From Butyrivibrio proteoclasticus (GTDB lineage Bacteria; Bacillota; Clostridia; Lachnospirales; Lachnospiraceae): a stretch of 64,000 bases of DNA. The DNA lies in NCBI RefSeq assembly GCF_900115735.1, contig NZ_FOXO01000002.1, positions 186,001 to 250,000 of the forward strand. Direction: 5' to 3'. The notes beneath the pieces were generated by a model, which searched no databases, was not told where the DNA came from, and was given only the letters and a program-made list of their open reading frames with translations. How positions within the stretch are numbered: the stretch's first letter is position 1; every line of letters begins with the position of its first letter. A program made the position numbers and the translations under genes. Positions 16,852-25,909 of the stretch are shown here, one piece after another.

Positions 16852-17717
16852 TGTCTATGATCATACTTAAGGCTGTACTTTATATTATTTTGGCACCACT
16901 TATTGGAGGACTTCTTTCAGGAGTAGACCGTGTTATTTCTGCTCGTATGCAGGGTAGACAGGGGCCTCCGGTTTTCCAGCCATTTTACGATGTATATAAG
17001 CTTCTTAACAAGCAGACAACCGTTGTTAACAGCATTCAGGTTTTGTTTGTTACAGGTTACCTTATCATGACAATCTTTACAGGTACATTGTTCTTTGCAG
17101 GCGGAGATATGCTTTTGGTTTTCTTTGCTCTTTCAATGGCCGAAGTTGTTATGGTTATGGCTGCATTTTCTACTAATGGTCCTTACAGTATCATGGGTGC
17201 TCAGCGTGAGCTTTTACAGATGATGTGTTATGAGCCTATGACACTTTTGGTAGCAATTGGTTTTTATTATGCAAACGGAAGCTTTATGGTAAATGATCTG
17301 ATCCAGGCAAGGGTTCCTGCAATCGTTCAGATCCCTGGTTTCTTTATAGGATTTGTATTTATTCTTATAATCAAACTTCGTAAATCACCTTTTGATCTTA
17401 GTACTTCACATCATATGCATCAGGAAATGGTTAAAGGTCTTACTACCGATCTTTCAGGTAATAACCTTGCATTTGTTGAGATAGCAGAGTGGTATGACAC
17501 AGTACTTATGATGGGTATTGTTGGAATGTTCTTCTTAACAGCAAATCCTATCAGCAGAGTTTGGGCTCTTATTGCATGTGCAGTTGTATTTTTCCTTGAG
17601 ACACTGATTGATAATCTGTTCCCTCGTGTAAAATACATTACAATGCTCAAAGTTACATGGTCAGTAATTTTAGTTTTTGCAGGTACAAATCTGCTTATTC
17701 TTAATGTGCTTAAATAA
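16851..17717 (+). CDS. echB: Ech hydrogenase subunit B, NuoH-like membrane protein
   Basis: A 288-residue membrane protein of the NuoH/HycD/EchB family. It has GLLSGVDRVISARMQGRQGP near residue 20, a typical NuoH-type cytoplasmic loop, and LRKSPFDLSTSHH with the conserved acidic loop. It anchors the peripheral [NiFe] module to the membrane arm. The true start is the ATG at 16851, which overlaps the echA stop and has GGAGG eight bases upstream. The frame is open 66 bases further 5', but that lies inside echA and reads as Cys-rich nonsense. Confidence 0.93.
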   Translation: MSMIILKAVLYIILAPLIGGLLSGVDRVISARMQGRQGPPVFQPFYDVYKLLNKQTTVVNSIQVLFVTGYLIMTIFTGTLFFAGGDMLLVFFALSMAEVVMVMAAFSTNGPYSIMGAQRELLQMMCYEPMTLLVAIGFYYANGSFMVNDLIQARVPAIVQIPGFFIGFVFILIIKLRKSPFDLSTSHHMHQEMVKGLTTDLSGNNLAFVEIAEWYDTVLMMGIVGMFFLTANPISRVWALIACAVVFFLETLIDNLFPRVKYITMLKVTWSVILVFAGTNLLILNVLK

Positions 17718-17731
17718 CACGGGAAGGGAAT

Positions 17732-18430
17732 GTGAGATCAATGAAAATATCTAAATCACCATGGGTGTTACATTATGATGCATCCAGCTGCAATGGCTGT
17801 GATATAGAAGTTCTTGCCACAATGACTCCACTTTATGACGTAGAGCGTTTTGGTATTATAAATACTGGTAATCCTAAACACGCTGATGTTTTACTTTTAA
17901 CTGGTGGCATCAATGCTCAGACAGCCCCTGTAGTAAGACAGTTATATAATATGATGCCTGATCCAAAGGTTGTTGTTGCCTGCGGAATTTGCGCATGCGA
18001 CGGCGGTATCTTTAAAGAGTGTTACAACATTTTAGGAGGAGCTGATAAAGTAGTTCCTGTTGATGTATATGTTCCTGGATGCGCTGTAAGACCTGAAGCC
18101 CTTATTGAAGGAGTTGTTAAGGCTGTTGGCATTCTTGAAGAAAAGAGAAAGAAACTTAAAGAATCAATGAAACAGGGCTATTGTACTGTTGATTACAGTA
18201 AGATGGCTGTTCATATGACTGCTGATGACTATGATCCGAGCACACAGTATGATGCAGTTCTTACTGAAGAAGCTTTAAGAGAGCAGGCTGAAGAAAAGAT
18301 CAAGGCTACAGCAAAGCCTGCACCAAAGCCTGTTGCGCCTGCAGCTCCAGCTGCAAATGCTGCTAAGCCTGTTAATGCTCAGGCAGCCCCAGTTGCAACC
18401 AATAATGCTGAGAAAGGAGATAATAAATAA
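17732..18430 (+). CDS. echC: Ech hydrogenase subunit C, small [4Fe-4S] subunit (NuoB-like)
   Basis: A 232-residue small hydrogenase subunit. Proximal [4Fe-4S] ligands are visible as Cys20 and Cys23 (SSCNGCDIE), one of Cys87/Cys89 (in ACGICACDGG) and Cys117 (VPGCAVRPE). From about residue 190 the protein runs into a 40-residue Ala/Pro/Lys-rich tail that canonical EchC lacks. The start is GTG at 17732 or ATG at 17741; the GGGAAGGG site lies between the optimal distances for the two. It passes electrons from EchF to the Ni-Fe site in EchE. The stop overlaps echD (TAATG). Confidence 0.92.
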   Translation: MRSMKISKSPWVLHYDASSCNGCDIEVLATMTPLYDVERFGIINTGNPKHADVLLLTGGINAQTAPVVRQLYNMMPDPKVVVACGICACDGGIFKECYNILGGADKVVPVDVYVPGCAVRPEALIEGVVKAVGILEEKRKKLKESMKQGYCTVDYSKMAVHMTADDYDPSTQYDAVLTEEALREQAEEKIKATAKPAPKPVAPAAPAANAAKPVNAQAAPVATNNAEKGDNK

Positions 18431-18762
18431 TGAATACAGAATTTATTAATGTCAATCCTGAAAGCATTATAGATGAATCTCAGAAGCTTAAGTTTAATGG
18501 TTATCATCTTATGCAGCAGTGTGCTACAAGAATACCTGATGGATATGAGCTTATTTATTCTTTTGGAAAAGAGCTTGAGGTTAAACAGCTTAAGATAACT
18601 CTTCCTGAAGAGAATGAAATATCAAGTATAACAAGTATTTTCCCATGTGCTTTCATATATGAGAATGAAATGCATGACCTTTTTGGTGTAAAGGTTAAGA
18701 TGATAAATATAGACTATGAGGGTAAGCTTTATCGCACAGCGATAGAGACACCATTTAAGTAA
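18430..18762 (+). CDS. echD: Ech hydrogenase subunit D (NuoC-like)
   Basis: A 110-residue protein of the NuoC/HycE-N 30-kDa family. The conserved segment is SSITSIFPCAFIYENEMHDL followed by FGV, the FP-A--YE-E--DLFG pattern. It is the short stand-alone form typical of Ech. Its ATG overlaps the echC stop by one base, so it is co-translated. It has no cofactor and supports assembly of the peripheral arm with EchE. Confidence 0.9.
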   Translation: MNTEFINVNPESIIDESQKLKFNGYHLMQQCATRIPDGYELIYSFGKELEVKQLKITLPEENEISSITSIFPCAFIYENEMHDLFGVKVKMINIDYEGKLYRTAIETPFK

Positions 18763-18776
18763 TTGGAGGAACTGTA

Positions 18777-19856
18777 ATGTCTACTAGAAGTGTTATTCCA
18801 TTTGGACCCCAGCATCCGGTTCTTCCGGAACCAATACATCTGGACCTTGTTATGGAGGATGAGAAGGTTATTGAAGCTATCCCTTCAATAGGTTTCATTC
18901 ACAGAGGTCTTGAAAAGCTGGTTGATAAAAAAGATTTTAATGAGATGGTTTATGTAGCCGAGCGTATTTGCGGTATCTGCTCACTTGGCCATGGACTTGG
19001 ATATTCAGAAGCTGTTGAACATATTATGGATATTGATGTTCCTGCAAGAGCAAAATATCTTAGAACTATCTGGTCAGAGCTTTCAAGAATCCATTCACAT
19101 CTTCTTTGGCTTGGCCTTTTGGCTGATGCCTTTGGATTTGAGTCTCTTTACATGGATTGCTGGAGACTTAGAGAGGATGCCCTTGATATGTTTGAGGCAT
19201 CTACAGGCGGAAGAGTTATTTTCTCTGTTATGAAGATCGGTGGTATAAGAAGAGATGTATCTGATGAAATGCTTAAAGATTTTTATCAGAGAATAAATAA
19301 AATGGAAGAGGATCTTAAGGCTATTGCTAAGCCATTCCTTAATGATGCTGCTGTTCAGACACGACTTCGTGGCGTTGGTATACTTACTCCTGAACAGGCT
19401 GACGCACTTGGATGTACAGGACCTTTCCTTAGAGCAAGCGGAATCAGTCGTGATATTAGATCAACAGGATACTGTGCTTACGGCGATATTGATTTTGAGC
19501 CAATTATTTCTACAGAGGGTGATTCATATGCCCGTACTGAATGCCGTATCAAGGAGATTTTCCAGGCATTTGATATTATTCGTCAGTGTATCGACAAAAT
19601 TCCTTCAGGAGATATTGATGTTCCTGTTAAGGGTATGCCAAATGGCGAATATATGATGAGAATCGAGCAGCCAAGAGGAGAAGCTCTTTATTATGTAAAG
19701 GCTAACGGAACAAAGTTCATAGACAGAATGAGAGTTAGAACTCCCACATTTGCAAACCTTTCAGGCCTTGTTGAGACATTAAAGGGATGCGATCTGGCAG
19801 ATGTACCTATTCTTGTACTTACTATTGATCCTTGTATCAGTTGTACTGAAAGATAA
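18777..19856 (+). CDS. echE: Ech hydrogenase large subunit E, [NiFe] site
   Basis: A 359-residue NuoD-like catalytic subunit. The four nickel-ligand cysteines are present: Cys65 and Cys68 in ERICGICSLGHG, and Cys353 and Cys356 in DPCISCTER. The protein ends three residues after the last Cys. It therefore has no C-terminal extension to be removed, and no maturation endopeptidase gene is seen nearby. GGAGGAACTGTA precedes the ATG. It reduces protons with electrons delivered by EchF and EchC. Confidence 0.96.
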   Translation: MSTRSVIPFGPQHPVLPEPIHLDLVMEDEKVIEAIPSIGFIHRGLEKLVDKKDFNEMVYVAERICGICSLGHGLGYSEAVEHIMDIDVPARAKYLRTIWSELSRIHSHLLWLGLLADAFGFESLYMDCWRLREDALDMFEASTGGRVIFSVMKIGGIRRDVSDEMLKDFYQRINKMEEDLKAIAKPFLNDAAVQTRLRGVGILTPEQADALGCTGPFLRASGISRDIRSTGYCAYGDIDFEPIISTEGDSYARTECRIKEIFQAFDIIRQCIDKIPSGDIDVPVKGMPNGEYMMRIEQPRGEALYYVKANGTKFIDRMRVRTPTFANLSGLVETLKGCDLADVPILVLTIDPCISCTER

Positions 19857-19886
19857 TGAAATATTTATTTGGGATGGAGATTAGAG

Positions 19887-20369
19887 ATGGCATTTGTAAG
19901 TTTTAAGAAAACAATTCTTCGTAACCTTGTATCAAAGCCATATACAAGAAAGGCAGAAAAGCAATTTCCTGAAGGTACCAGGGGACATGTTGAAAATGAT
20001 ATGGACGTATGTGTCCTTTGCGGCCTTTGCTCAATTAAGTGCCCAACACATGCGATCACTGTAGATAAGGCAGCAAAGACATGGTCTATCAGACCTATGA
20101 GCTGCATACAGTGCAGATGTTGTGTTGATAATTGTCCTAAGAAATGTCTTTCAATGGGTGTCAGATTCCAGGAACCCGGCGATGAGAAGATTACTAAGAC
20201 TTTTAAACAGTCAGAGAAGGCAATTGCAGCTCAGGAAGCTTTGATGAAGGCTGCAAAAGAGCGTGCGGCTGCTGCAGCTGCAGCTAAGGCTGCTGCCGCA
20301 AATGCAAACGGAGGAGCTGCAAACGCTAATCCTGCTGCTACAGCAAATACACAAGAAAAGAAAGATTGA
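19887..20369 (+). CDS. echF: Ech hydrogenase subunit F, 2[4Fe-4S] ferredoxin-like
   Basis: A 160-residue polyferredoxin. The two cluster motifs are CVLCGLCSIKCP (about residues 38-49) and CIQCRCCVDNCP (about 73-84). It accepts electrons from reduced ferredoxin. The last ~45 residues are almost only Ala, Asn, Gly and Lys, a low-complexity tail similar in style to that of EchC. The start is the ATG at 19887 with GGAGA six bases upstream; the frame is open to a TTG at 19869 with no ribosome site. The stop overlaps the hypF start (TGATG). Confidence 0.94.
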   Translation: MAFVSFKKTILRNLVSKPYTRKAEKQFPEGTRGHVENDMDVCVLCGLCSIKCPTHAITVDKAAKTWSIRPMSCIQCRCCVDNCPKKCLSMGVRFQEPGDEKITKTFKQSEKAIAAQEALMKAAKERAAAAAAAKAAAANANGGAANANPAATANTQEKKD

Positions 20370-22645
20370 TGACAGAAAAAATCTTAGTCAAAGGGGCGGT
20401 GCAGGGAGTAGGCTACCGCCCTTTTGTTTTAAAAAAAGCAATTGAATATGGTCTTAAAGGGCAGGTAAAGAATATAGGAGCTGCAGTAGAGATCATTGTT
20501 TCCGGCTTGGAAAAAACTATAGATGATTTTTGCGATGAGCTTAAAAATGTTCAGCCTGAAGGTTCATTTGTATTAGATATTGTCAGAGAAAAGCTTAATG
20601 AAAGCAATTATTCTTTTAATGATTTTGCTATTGTAGAAAGCTCAGTTGTGGACCTTAAATCTGAACTTCCAATAGTATTACCTGACATAGGTATCTGCGA
20701 TAAATGCCTTAATGAGATGCTTTCAAAAGACGATAGGAGATATAGATATCCGCTGATAAGCTGTGCTTCATGTGGGCCTCGTATCAGTGTTTTGGATTCT
20801 CTTCCCTATGACAGACATACGACCACAATGGTCGATTTTGAAATGTGTCCTAACTGCCTTTCGGAGTATAAAAGTGGACGTAGAAGGCATGCACAGACAA
20901 TTTCCTGTCATGATTGTGGCCCTTTCATGATTCTTGACTACTATAACGGGGCAGAATCTGTTCACCTTGAAAGGGAAGATGCTGTGAAAAAAGCAATTTC
21001 TCTTTTAAACGAAGGTAAGATCATAGGACTAAAGGGTGTATCTGGTTATCAGCTTATATGTAAGCCTGAGAATCCTGTTGCTTTACGTTTAAGACAGATA
21101 AAAGGCAGAGAGAATAAGCCTTTTGCTGTTATGTTTTCGACAGTTGATAGTATAAAAAAATACGCTGAAGTTAACGAGAAGGAAGAAGAGCTTTTATTGT
21201 CTTTGGCAAGACCTATTGTTTTATTAAATAAAAAGCAGGACTTTCCTTATGAAGTCTGCAAGGACAGTAATTATATAGGGGCTTTTTTGCCATCAGCAGG
21301 CATACACAGATTATTAACTGATGAAGTTGGTCCACTAATCTGTACAAGCGCCAATATTTCTGGTCAGCCCATAATTATTGATCATGATTCTTTTGACCAA
21401 AAACTAATGGATGGATCAAAAGAATATTATGTTGACGGAGTTCTTTTCCATAAAAGAAGGATAAATCAGCCTCAGGATGATTCTGTGGTATTTGTTATCC
21501 AAAATGAGAACGGGGAGTATTCTTCCCAGTTTATCAGAAGGGCAAGAGGTTTTTCACCGCTTCCTATAATCTGCAAAGGCTCAGATAATAACACTTCAAC
21601 TATTTGTTTTGGTGGAGACCTAAAGAGCACATTTTCGTTTGCCAAAAAAGACAGAGTTGTTCTTAGCCAGTTTATAGGCGATTTAGAAGATGCTGACACA
21701 TATGAGCTTTTTAATAAACTAATAAAAAGAAATTCAGATCTTTTTTCATTTGTTCCAAGGAGAGCTGTTTGCGATAAGCATCCTTTGTATTTTTCATCAA
21801 AATATGCAAAAGAATATGCAGAAAAAAGGAACATAGAACTGATAAGATTGCAGCATCATTATGCTCATGTTTTATCCGTAATGGCAGAAAATGAATTAAG
21901 ATCATGTATTGGAATTGCCTTTGATGGTACAGGCTTTGGCGATGACGATAAAGTCTGGGGCGGAGAAGTTTTTCTGTGTAATGGCACAGATTATACGAGA
22001 AAGAGCCACTTATCATATATTAAGCTTATGGGCGGAGATGCAGCACCCAAGAAGGCAAATATTGTAAAAGAATGCTATGAGATAGCTCTTAATGATAACG
22101 GCAGTGATATCGTTAAGGCTGCTCTTAAAAATAATATAAATACTTATGAAACTTCCAGTGTCGGAAGATTATTTGACTGCGTATGTGCACTTTTGGGAAT
22201 AAAGGACTATAATTCATTCGAAGGTGAGTGCGCGATCTTACTTGAAAAAGAAGCTTCGCTCTGTGATGGAAGTCATTTTCCTTTGTTTGATGTAAAAATC
22301 ATCGAAAATGAAGAAGGAGAAATTATATTCGATCAGCTTGATCTTTTTTCACAGATAAAGGGATGTATTGCAGATGGAAGTTTTGAAACAAAGGACATTG
22401 CATATGGTTTTCATTTAGCTTTGTCTTATTATATCGTGAAAATATGTAGTATACTTAGAAGCAATGTCAAGGAATCAAAAGTTTGTTTGTCCGGAGGAGT
22501 ATTTGCGAACCGGATACTTTTAAAGAATACAATAGCTCTTTTGACAAAAGAGGGATTTGATGTTTATTGGAACAGGCTTGTTCCGTCAGGGGATGCTGGA
22601 ATTGCCCTTGGACAGGCATATTATGGATTATTGAAAGAGGATTAG
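20369..22645 (+). CDS. hypF: Carbamoyltransferase HypF, hydrogenase maturation
   Basis: A 758-residue HypF. Domain order: acylphosphatase-like (VKGAVQGVGYRPFVLKKA, residues 7-24), a zinc-finger pair with CDKCLNEM, CASCGPR, CPNCLSEY and CHDCGP (about 110-190), a YrdC-like nucleotide domain (about 205-390), and a Kae1-like domain with the metal-binding HHYAH (near residue 490) and ACVLSGGVFAN-type motif LSGGVFANRI. It carbamoylates the HypE C-terminal Cys, the precursor of the CN ligands. It overlaps echF by one base, which ties maturation to enzyme synthesis. Confidence 0.96.
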   Translation: MTEKILVKGAVQGVGYRPFVLKKAIEYGLKGQVKNIGAAVEIIVSGLEKTIDDFCDELKNVQPEGSFVLDIVREKLNESNYSFNDFAIVESSVVDLKSELPIVLPDIGICDKCLNEMLSKDDRRYRYPLISCASCGPRISVLDSLPYDRHTTTMVDFEMCPNCLSEYKSGRRRHAQTISCHDCGPFMILDYYNGAESVHLEREDAVKKAISLLNEGKIIGLKGVSGYQLICKPENPVALRLRQIKGRENKPFAVMFSTVDSIKKYAEVNEKEEELLLSLARPIVLLNKKQDFPYEVCKDSNYIGAFLPSAGIHRLLTDEVGPLICTSANISGQPIIIDHDSFDQKLMDGSKEYYVDGVLFHKRRINQPQDDSVVFVIQNENGEYSSQFIRRARGFSPLPIICKGSDNNTSTICFGGDLKSTFSFAKKDRVVLSQFIGDLEDADTYELFNKLIKRNSDLFSFVPRRAVCDKHPLYFSSKYAKEYAEKRNIELIRLQHHYAHVLSVMAENELRSCIGIAFDGTGFGDDDKVWGGEVFLCNGTDYTRKSHLSYIKLMGGDAAPKKANIVKECYEIALNDNGSDIVKAALKNNINTYETSSVGRLFDCVCALLGIKDYNSFEGECAILLEKEASLCDGSHFPLFDVKIIENEEGEIIFDQLDLFSQIKGCIADGSFETKDIAYGFHLALSYYIVKICSILRSNVKESKVCLSGGVFANRILLKNTIALLTKEGFDVYWNRLVPSGDAGIALGQAYYGLLKED

Positions 22646-22647
22646 AT

Positions 22648-22866
22648 ATGTGCGTTGCAATACCGGGAAAAGTTATTAAGATAGATGGAACAAAGGCTAC
22701 TGTCGATTTTAGCGGTAATACGGTTATAGCAGAAGCAGGCCTTGTAAACGTTAAGGTTGGCGACAGGGTTTTGGTTCATGCAGGCTGCATCATTCAGACT
22801 ATGGATGATAAAACGGCTGATGAGATGGAAGAATTATTTAATGAAATTGAGGATTTGACTGTTTAA
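22648..22866 (+). CDS. hypC: Hydrogenase maturation chaperone HypC
   Basis: A 72-residue HypC that begins with the diagnostic MCVAIPGKVIKI. Cys2 carries the iron during Fe(CN)2CO assembly with HypD. The ATG at 22648 lies two bases after the hypF stop, with GAAAGAGG as ribosome site. An open frame 81 bases further 5' is inside hypF and destroys the obligatory N-terminal Met-Cys, so it was rejected. The stop overlaps hypD by one base. Confidence 0.96.
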   Translation: MCVAIPGKVIKIDGTKATVDFSGNTVIAEAGLVNVKVGDRVLVHAGCIIQTMDDKTADEMEELFNEIEDLTV

Positions 22867-23912
22867 TGGGATCAATTACTTTTGAAGAAATTCTTGATAA
22901 ATTAAAGAACTATGATGGTGAAGAAGTGCATATTATGGAGGTTTGCGGCACTCATACCGCAGCAATCTCAGAAAATGGTATCCCTTCAATGCTGTCTCCA
23001 AAGATAAAGCTCATTTCAGGACCCGGTTGTCCTGTCTGTGTTACAGTTACAGCTGTAATTGACAGACTTGTCGAGCTTTCAATGGAAGAAAATACTATTG
23101 TACTTACCTTTGGAGATCTTATAAGGGTAAGGGGAACACATAAGTCACTAGCCGATGCAAAGGCGGATGGCGGTCACGTGAGAATGGTTTATTCTCCAAT
23201 GGAAACTGTTAAGCTTGCAAAGGAAGATCCTTCACATACATATGTTTTTGCTGCAATTGGCTTTGAGACCACAACCCCTGTGTACGCAATGGTATTAGAA
23301 GAAGCGGTAAAAGAAAATGTTAAAAACCTAAAGCTTTTGACATCACTTAAAACTATGCCTGAAGTTATCAGATGGGTAGTGAAAAATGGCGGCGGAATTG
23401 ATGGCTTTATTGCCCCGGGACATGTATGTGCAGTCACAGGAAGTGATACCTTCAAAGAATTGTCTGATGAACTGGGAATTCCTTTTGTGGTTTCTGGTTT
23501 TGAAGGTAAACAGCTTATCATGACAATATATGCTCTTTTACAGATGAAAGGTAAATCCGGTATAAAGAATCTGTACAAGAATGTAGTGACAGAGGAAGGA
23601 AATACTAAAGCTAAAGAAGTCGTTGAAAAGTATTTTGAAGTATCAGATGCCTCCTGGCGTGGCATGGGTAAAATAAAAGGATCAGGCATGGCTTTGATAA
23701 AAGAATATGCTGATTTTGATGCCGGAAGCATAGGACTTGACGAGGATCATATGCCTCCTGGATGTTGCTGTGCAAGCGTACTTGTAGGTAAATTAAAGCC
23801 CTATGAATGTCCTTTATTTGGAAAAACATGTACACCGGATAATGCTCATGGAGCCTGCATGGTATCAACAGAAGGCAGTTGTTATAATTATTTTGTATCA
23901 GGAAGAAGATAG
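22866..23912 (+). CDS. hypD: Hydrogenase maturation protein HypD
   Basis: A 348-residue HypD. The scaffold cysteines are visible in MEVCGTHTAAI and SGPGCPVCVT. The C-terminal [4Fe-4S] ligands are in PPGCCCASV, YECPLFGKTC and GACMVSTEGSC. With HypC it is the platform on which Fe(CN)2CO is built. The ATG overlaps the hypC stop. Length is normal for the family. Confidence 0.97.
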   Translation: MGSITFEEILDKLKNYDGEEVHIMEVCGTHTAAISENGIPSMLSPKIKLISGPGCPVCVTVTAVIDRLVELSMEENTIVLTFGDLIRVRGTHKSLADAKADGGHVRMVYSPMETVKLAKEDPSHTYVFAAIGFETTTPVYAMVLEEAVKENVKNLKLLTSLKTMPEVIRWVVKNGGGIDGFIAPGHVCAVTGSDTFKELSDELGIPFVVSGFEGKQLIMTIYALLQMKGKSGIKNLYKNVVTEEGNTKAKEVVEKYFEVSDASWRGMGKIKGSGMALIKEYADFDAGSIGLDEDHMPPGCCCASVLVGKLKPYECPLFGKTCTPDNAHGACMVSTEGSCYNYFVSGRR

Positions 23913-23921
23913 GAACAGATT

Positions 23922-24932
23922 ATGAAGATTACAATGGCACATGGAAGTGGCGGTGAGTCAACTTCCGCTTTGATCAGAGATATATTTGCTAAACATTTTC
24001 ACAACGAAATACTTGATAAGCTTGAGGATTCTGCAGTTGTAAAAGGGTGTGGCAGACTTGCAGTTACTACTGACAGTTTTGTTGTTACTCCTATTGAATT
24101 TCCGGGCGGAGATATAGGAAGGTTGTCTGTTTGCGGAACAGTCAATGATCTTCTCATGAGCGGTGCAAAGCCAATGTACCTTACCTGTGGCTGCATCCTT
24201 GAAGAAGGCCTTGATATGGATGTTTTGGACAGAGTAATAAGTTCTATGGCCAATACGGCAAACGAAGCCGGAATAAAGATAATTACTGGTGATACTAAGG
24301 TAATTGAAAATAAAGGAGGCGAGCCTGGACTTATTATAAATACGTCAGGCGTTGGATTTATTTCTGATTCTCTTGATGTTCCCGGTCCATTTAAATTGCA
24401 GAATGGTGATAAAATAATCATATCCGGTAATCTTGGTGATCATCATGCAGCCATTTTAGGTTCAAGAATGGGAATTCAGAATAATATAAAGTCAGATGCA
24501 GCACCTCTTGTTGAGATGGTAAAGGGACTTTTAGATAATAATGTTGAAGTGCATGCCATGCGTGATGTTACAAGAGGCGGCCTGGGAACTGTATTAAATG
24601 AGTTCTGCGAAAGTTCAAAATGTTCAATAGACCTTTTTGAAGATAGAATGCCTGTTTCACCTGCAGTAAAAGATTTTTGCGGACTTCTTGGCTTGGATCC
24701 TATGTATATGGGTAATGAGGGAAAGATGGTTCTTTCAGTAGCGGCTAATGATGTTGAAAAAGCTCTTTCTATTATAAAAAAGTCAAAATACGGTGAAAAT
24801 GCCTGCGTGATTGGTGAGGTACGTAAAATAAAAGGATCAGCCGATAAAAATAATGTGGTTCTTAACACCAAAATTGGCGGGAAACGTATAATTGGTCTGA
24901 TGTATGGAGAGGGACTTCCAAGAATTTGCTAA
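23922..24932 (+). CDS. hypE: Carbamoyl dehydratase HypE
   Basis: A 336-residue PurM-like ATPase. It begins with MAHGSGGESTSALI and ends in GEGLPRIC, whose final Cys336 is the residue carbamoylated by HypF and then dehydrated to thiocyanate. Domain order is AIRS N-terminal, then AIRS C-terminal (about 150-310). It closes the ech-hyp operon. hypA and hypB, the nickel-insertion pair, are not in the window. Confidence 0.97.
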   Translation: MKITMAHGSGGESTSALIRDIFAKHFHNEILDKLEDSAVVKGCGRLAVTTDSFVVTPIEFPGGDIGRLSVCGTVNDLLMSGAKPMYLTCGCILEEGLDMDVLDRVISSMANTANEAGIKIITGDTKVIENKGGEPGLIINTSGVGFISDSLDVPGPFKLQNGDKIIISGNLGDHHAAILGSRMGIQNNIKSDAAPLVEMVKGLLDNNVEVHAMRDVTRGGLGTVLNEFCESSKCSIDLFEDRMPVSPAVKDFCGLLGLDPMYMGNEGKMVLSVAANDVEKALSIIKKSKYGENACVIGEVRKIKGSADKNNVVLNTKIGGKRIIGLMYGEGLPRIC

Positions 24933-24944
24933 ATGATGTAAAAT
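24916..24944 (+). promoter_or_regulatory. Possible promoter of the mecA-like gene
   Basis: -35 TTCCAA at 24916-24921 inside the last hypE codons, a 17-base spacer and -10 TAAAAT at 24939-24944. The -35 is weak. No terminator separates hypE from the next gene, so read-through is possible. Confidence 0.35.
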
Positions 24945-24985
24945 ATATGTCGTAACTTTCGTTTTCTTGAAAGGATAAGTATTTA

Positions 24986-25828
24986 ATGGAATTTAAAAGA
25001 ATCAATAAGGATACCGTAACTTGTATCATCACAGAAGATGATATGGACGAGCAGGGAATCAAGCTCGAGGATTTATTTGAAAAGAAAAAAGAAGCAATGG
25101 ATTTTTTACATGATGTAATGCGCAAGGCTCAGGAAGAGGTTGATTATAAGCCAACCGGTTCATTTATGCCTATGCAGATTACAGTTTTACCTGATCACTC
25201 CATTTCTTTGACACTTTCTGAAAATGCTTCAGCTTCATTTGGCGAGATACTTAAAAATCTTACTGAAAAAGCTGGAATCACAATACCTAAAAATGTATTG
25301 GAAGATATCGGTGACTCAGAAAACGGAGACCGAATAAACAGATTAAATGAATACTTGAAGAGCCTGAAACAGTTTACCAATTCCGTAAAAAATATTATGG
25401 AAGAATCTGGTTTGGCTGAAAATCATGATAAGATTCCGATAAATCAGAATACTTCAGCTGCTGATAATAAAGAGAAAGCAGATAAGATCACAAACAGTGC
25501 TTCCAAGAAAAACAAAGATAAAGAGCGACTTAAGTTCCACGAATATGTTTTCTCTTTTGGCAATATCAATACTGTTATTGAGTTTTGTAAAAAGGCACCT
25601 TCAGATCTTAATATTTCAAGCTCTCTCTATAAAAATGAGAAGGATGGCAAGTATTATCTGGATTTAAAGAGACTTGATGAAGAACCAAAAGTATTTGCGT
25701 CACTATTTACAATGGCATATGAGTTTGGCCATTTTCAGGCATCAAATCAGCATGTGATCGCACATATCCGTGAGTCTTATGACCTGATCATTAAGGATGA
25801 TGCAATAAATTCTTTGGCGCAAGTTTAA
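24986..25828 (+). CDS. mecA: MecA-like ClpC adaptor protein
   Basis: A 280-residue protein. The first ~85 residues (MEFKRINKDTVTCIITEDDM and the KKEAMDFLHDVMRKAQEE helix) match the MecA substrate-binding domain. The last ~95 (YVFSFGNINTVIEFCKKAP, then SSLYKN---GKYYLDL) match its ClpC-binding domain. Between them is a long Asn/Lys/Asp-rich linker (about 125-180), which makes the protein somewhat longer than Bacillus MecA. MecA delivers substrates to the ClpCP protease. The substrate in this organism is unknown. A strong terminator follows. Confidence 0.75.
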   Translation: MEFKRINKDTVTCIITEDDMDEQGIKLEDLFEKKKEAMDFLHDVMRKAQEEVDYKPTGSFMPMQITVLPDHSISLTLSENASASFGEILKNLTEKAGITIPKNVLEDIGDSENGDRINRLNEYLKSLKQFTNSVKNIMEESGLAENHDKIPINQNTSAADNKEKADKITNSASKKNKDKERLKFHEYVFSFGNINTVIEFCKKAPSDLNISSSLYKNEKDGKYYLDLKRLDEEPKVFASLFTMAYEFGHFQASNQHVIAHIRESYDLIIKDDAINSLAQV

Positions 25829-25846
25829 GAAAACTAATGAATTATG

Positions 25847-25885
25847 AGTCGAGCGTATATGACGAATATATGCTCGACTTTTAAA
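25847..25885 (+). terminator. Terminator after the mecA-like gene
   Basis: AGTCGAGCGTATAT (25847-25860) pairs with ATATATGCTCGACT (25866-25879) across GACGA, with one G-T pair, followed by TTTAAATT. Confidence 0.85.
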
Positions 25886-25909
25886 TTATTATTGTGGTTA
25901 GGTATTTTC

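Noticed and set aside
20369..22645. HypF read as separate acylphosphatase and Sua5/YrdC genes
   Set aside because: The frame is continuous through all four domains with no internal ribosome site. This is normal HypF architecture.
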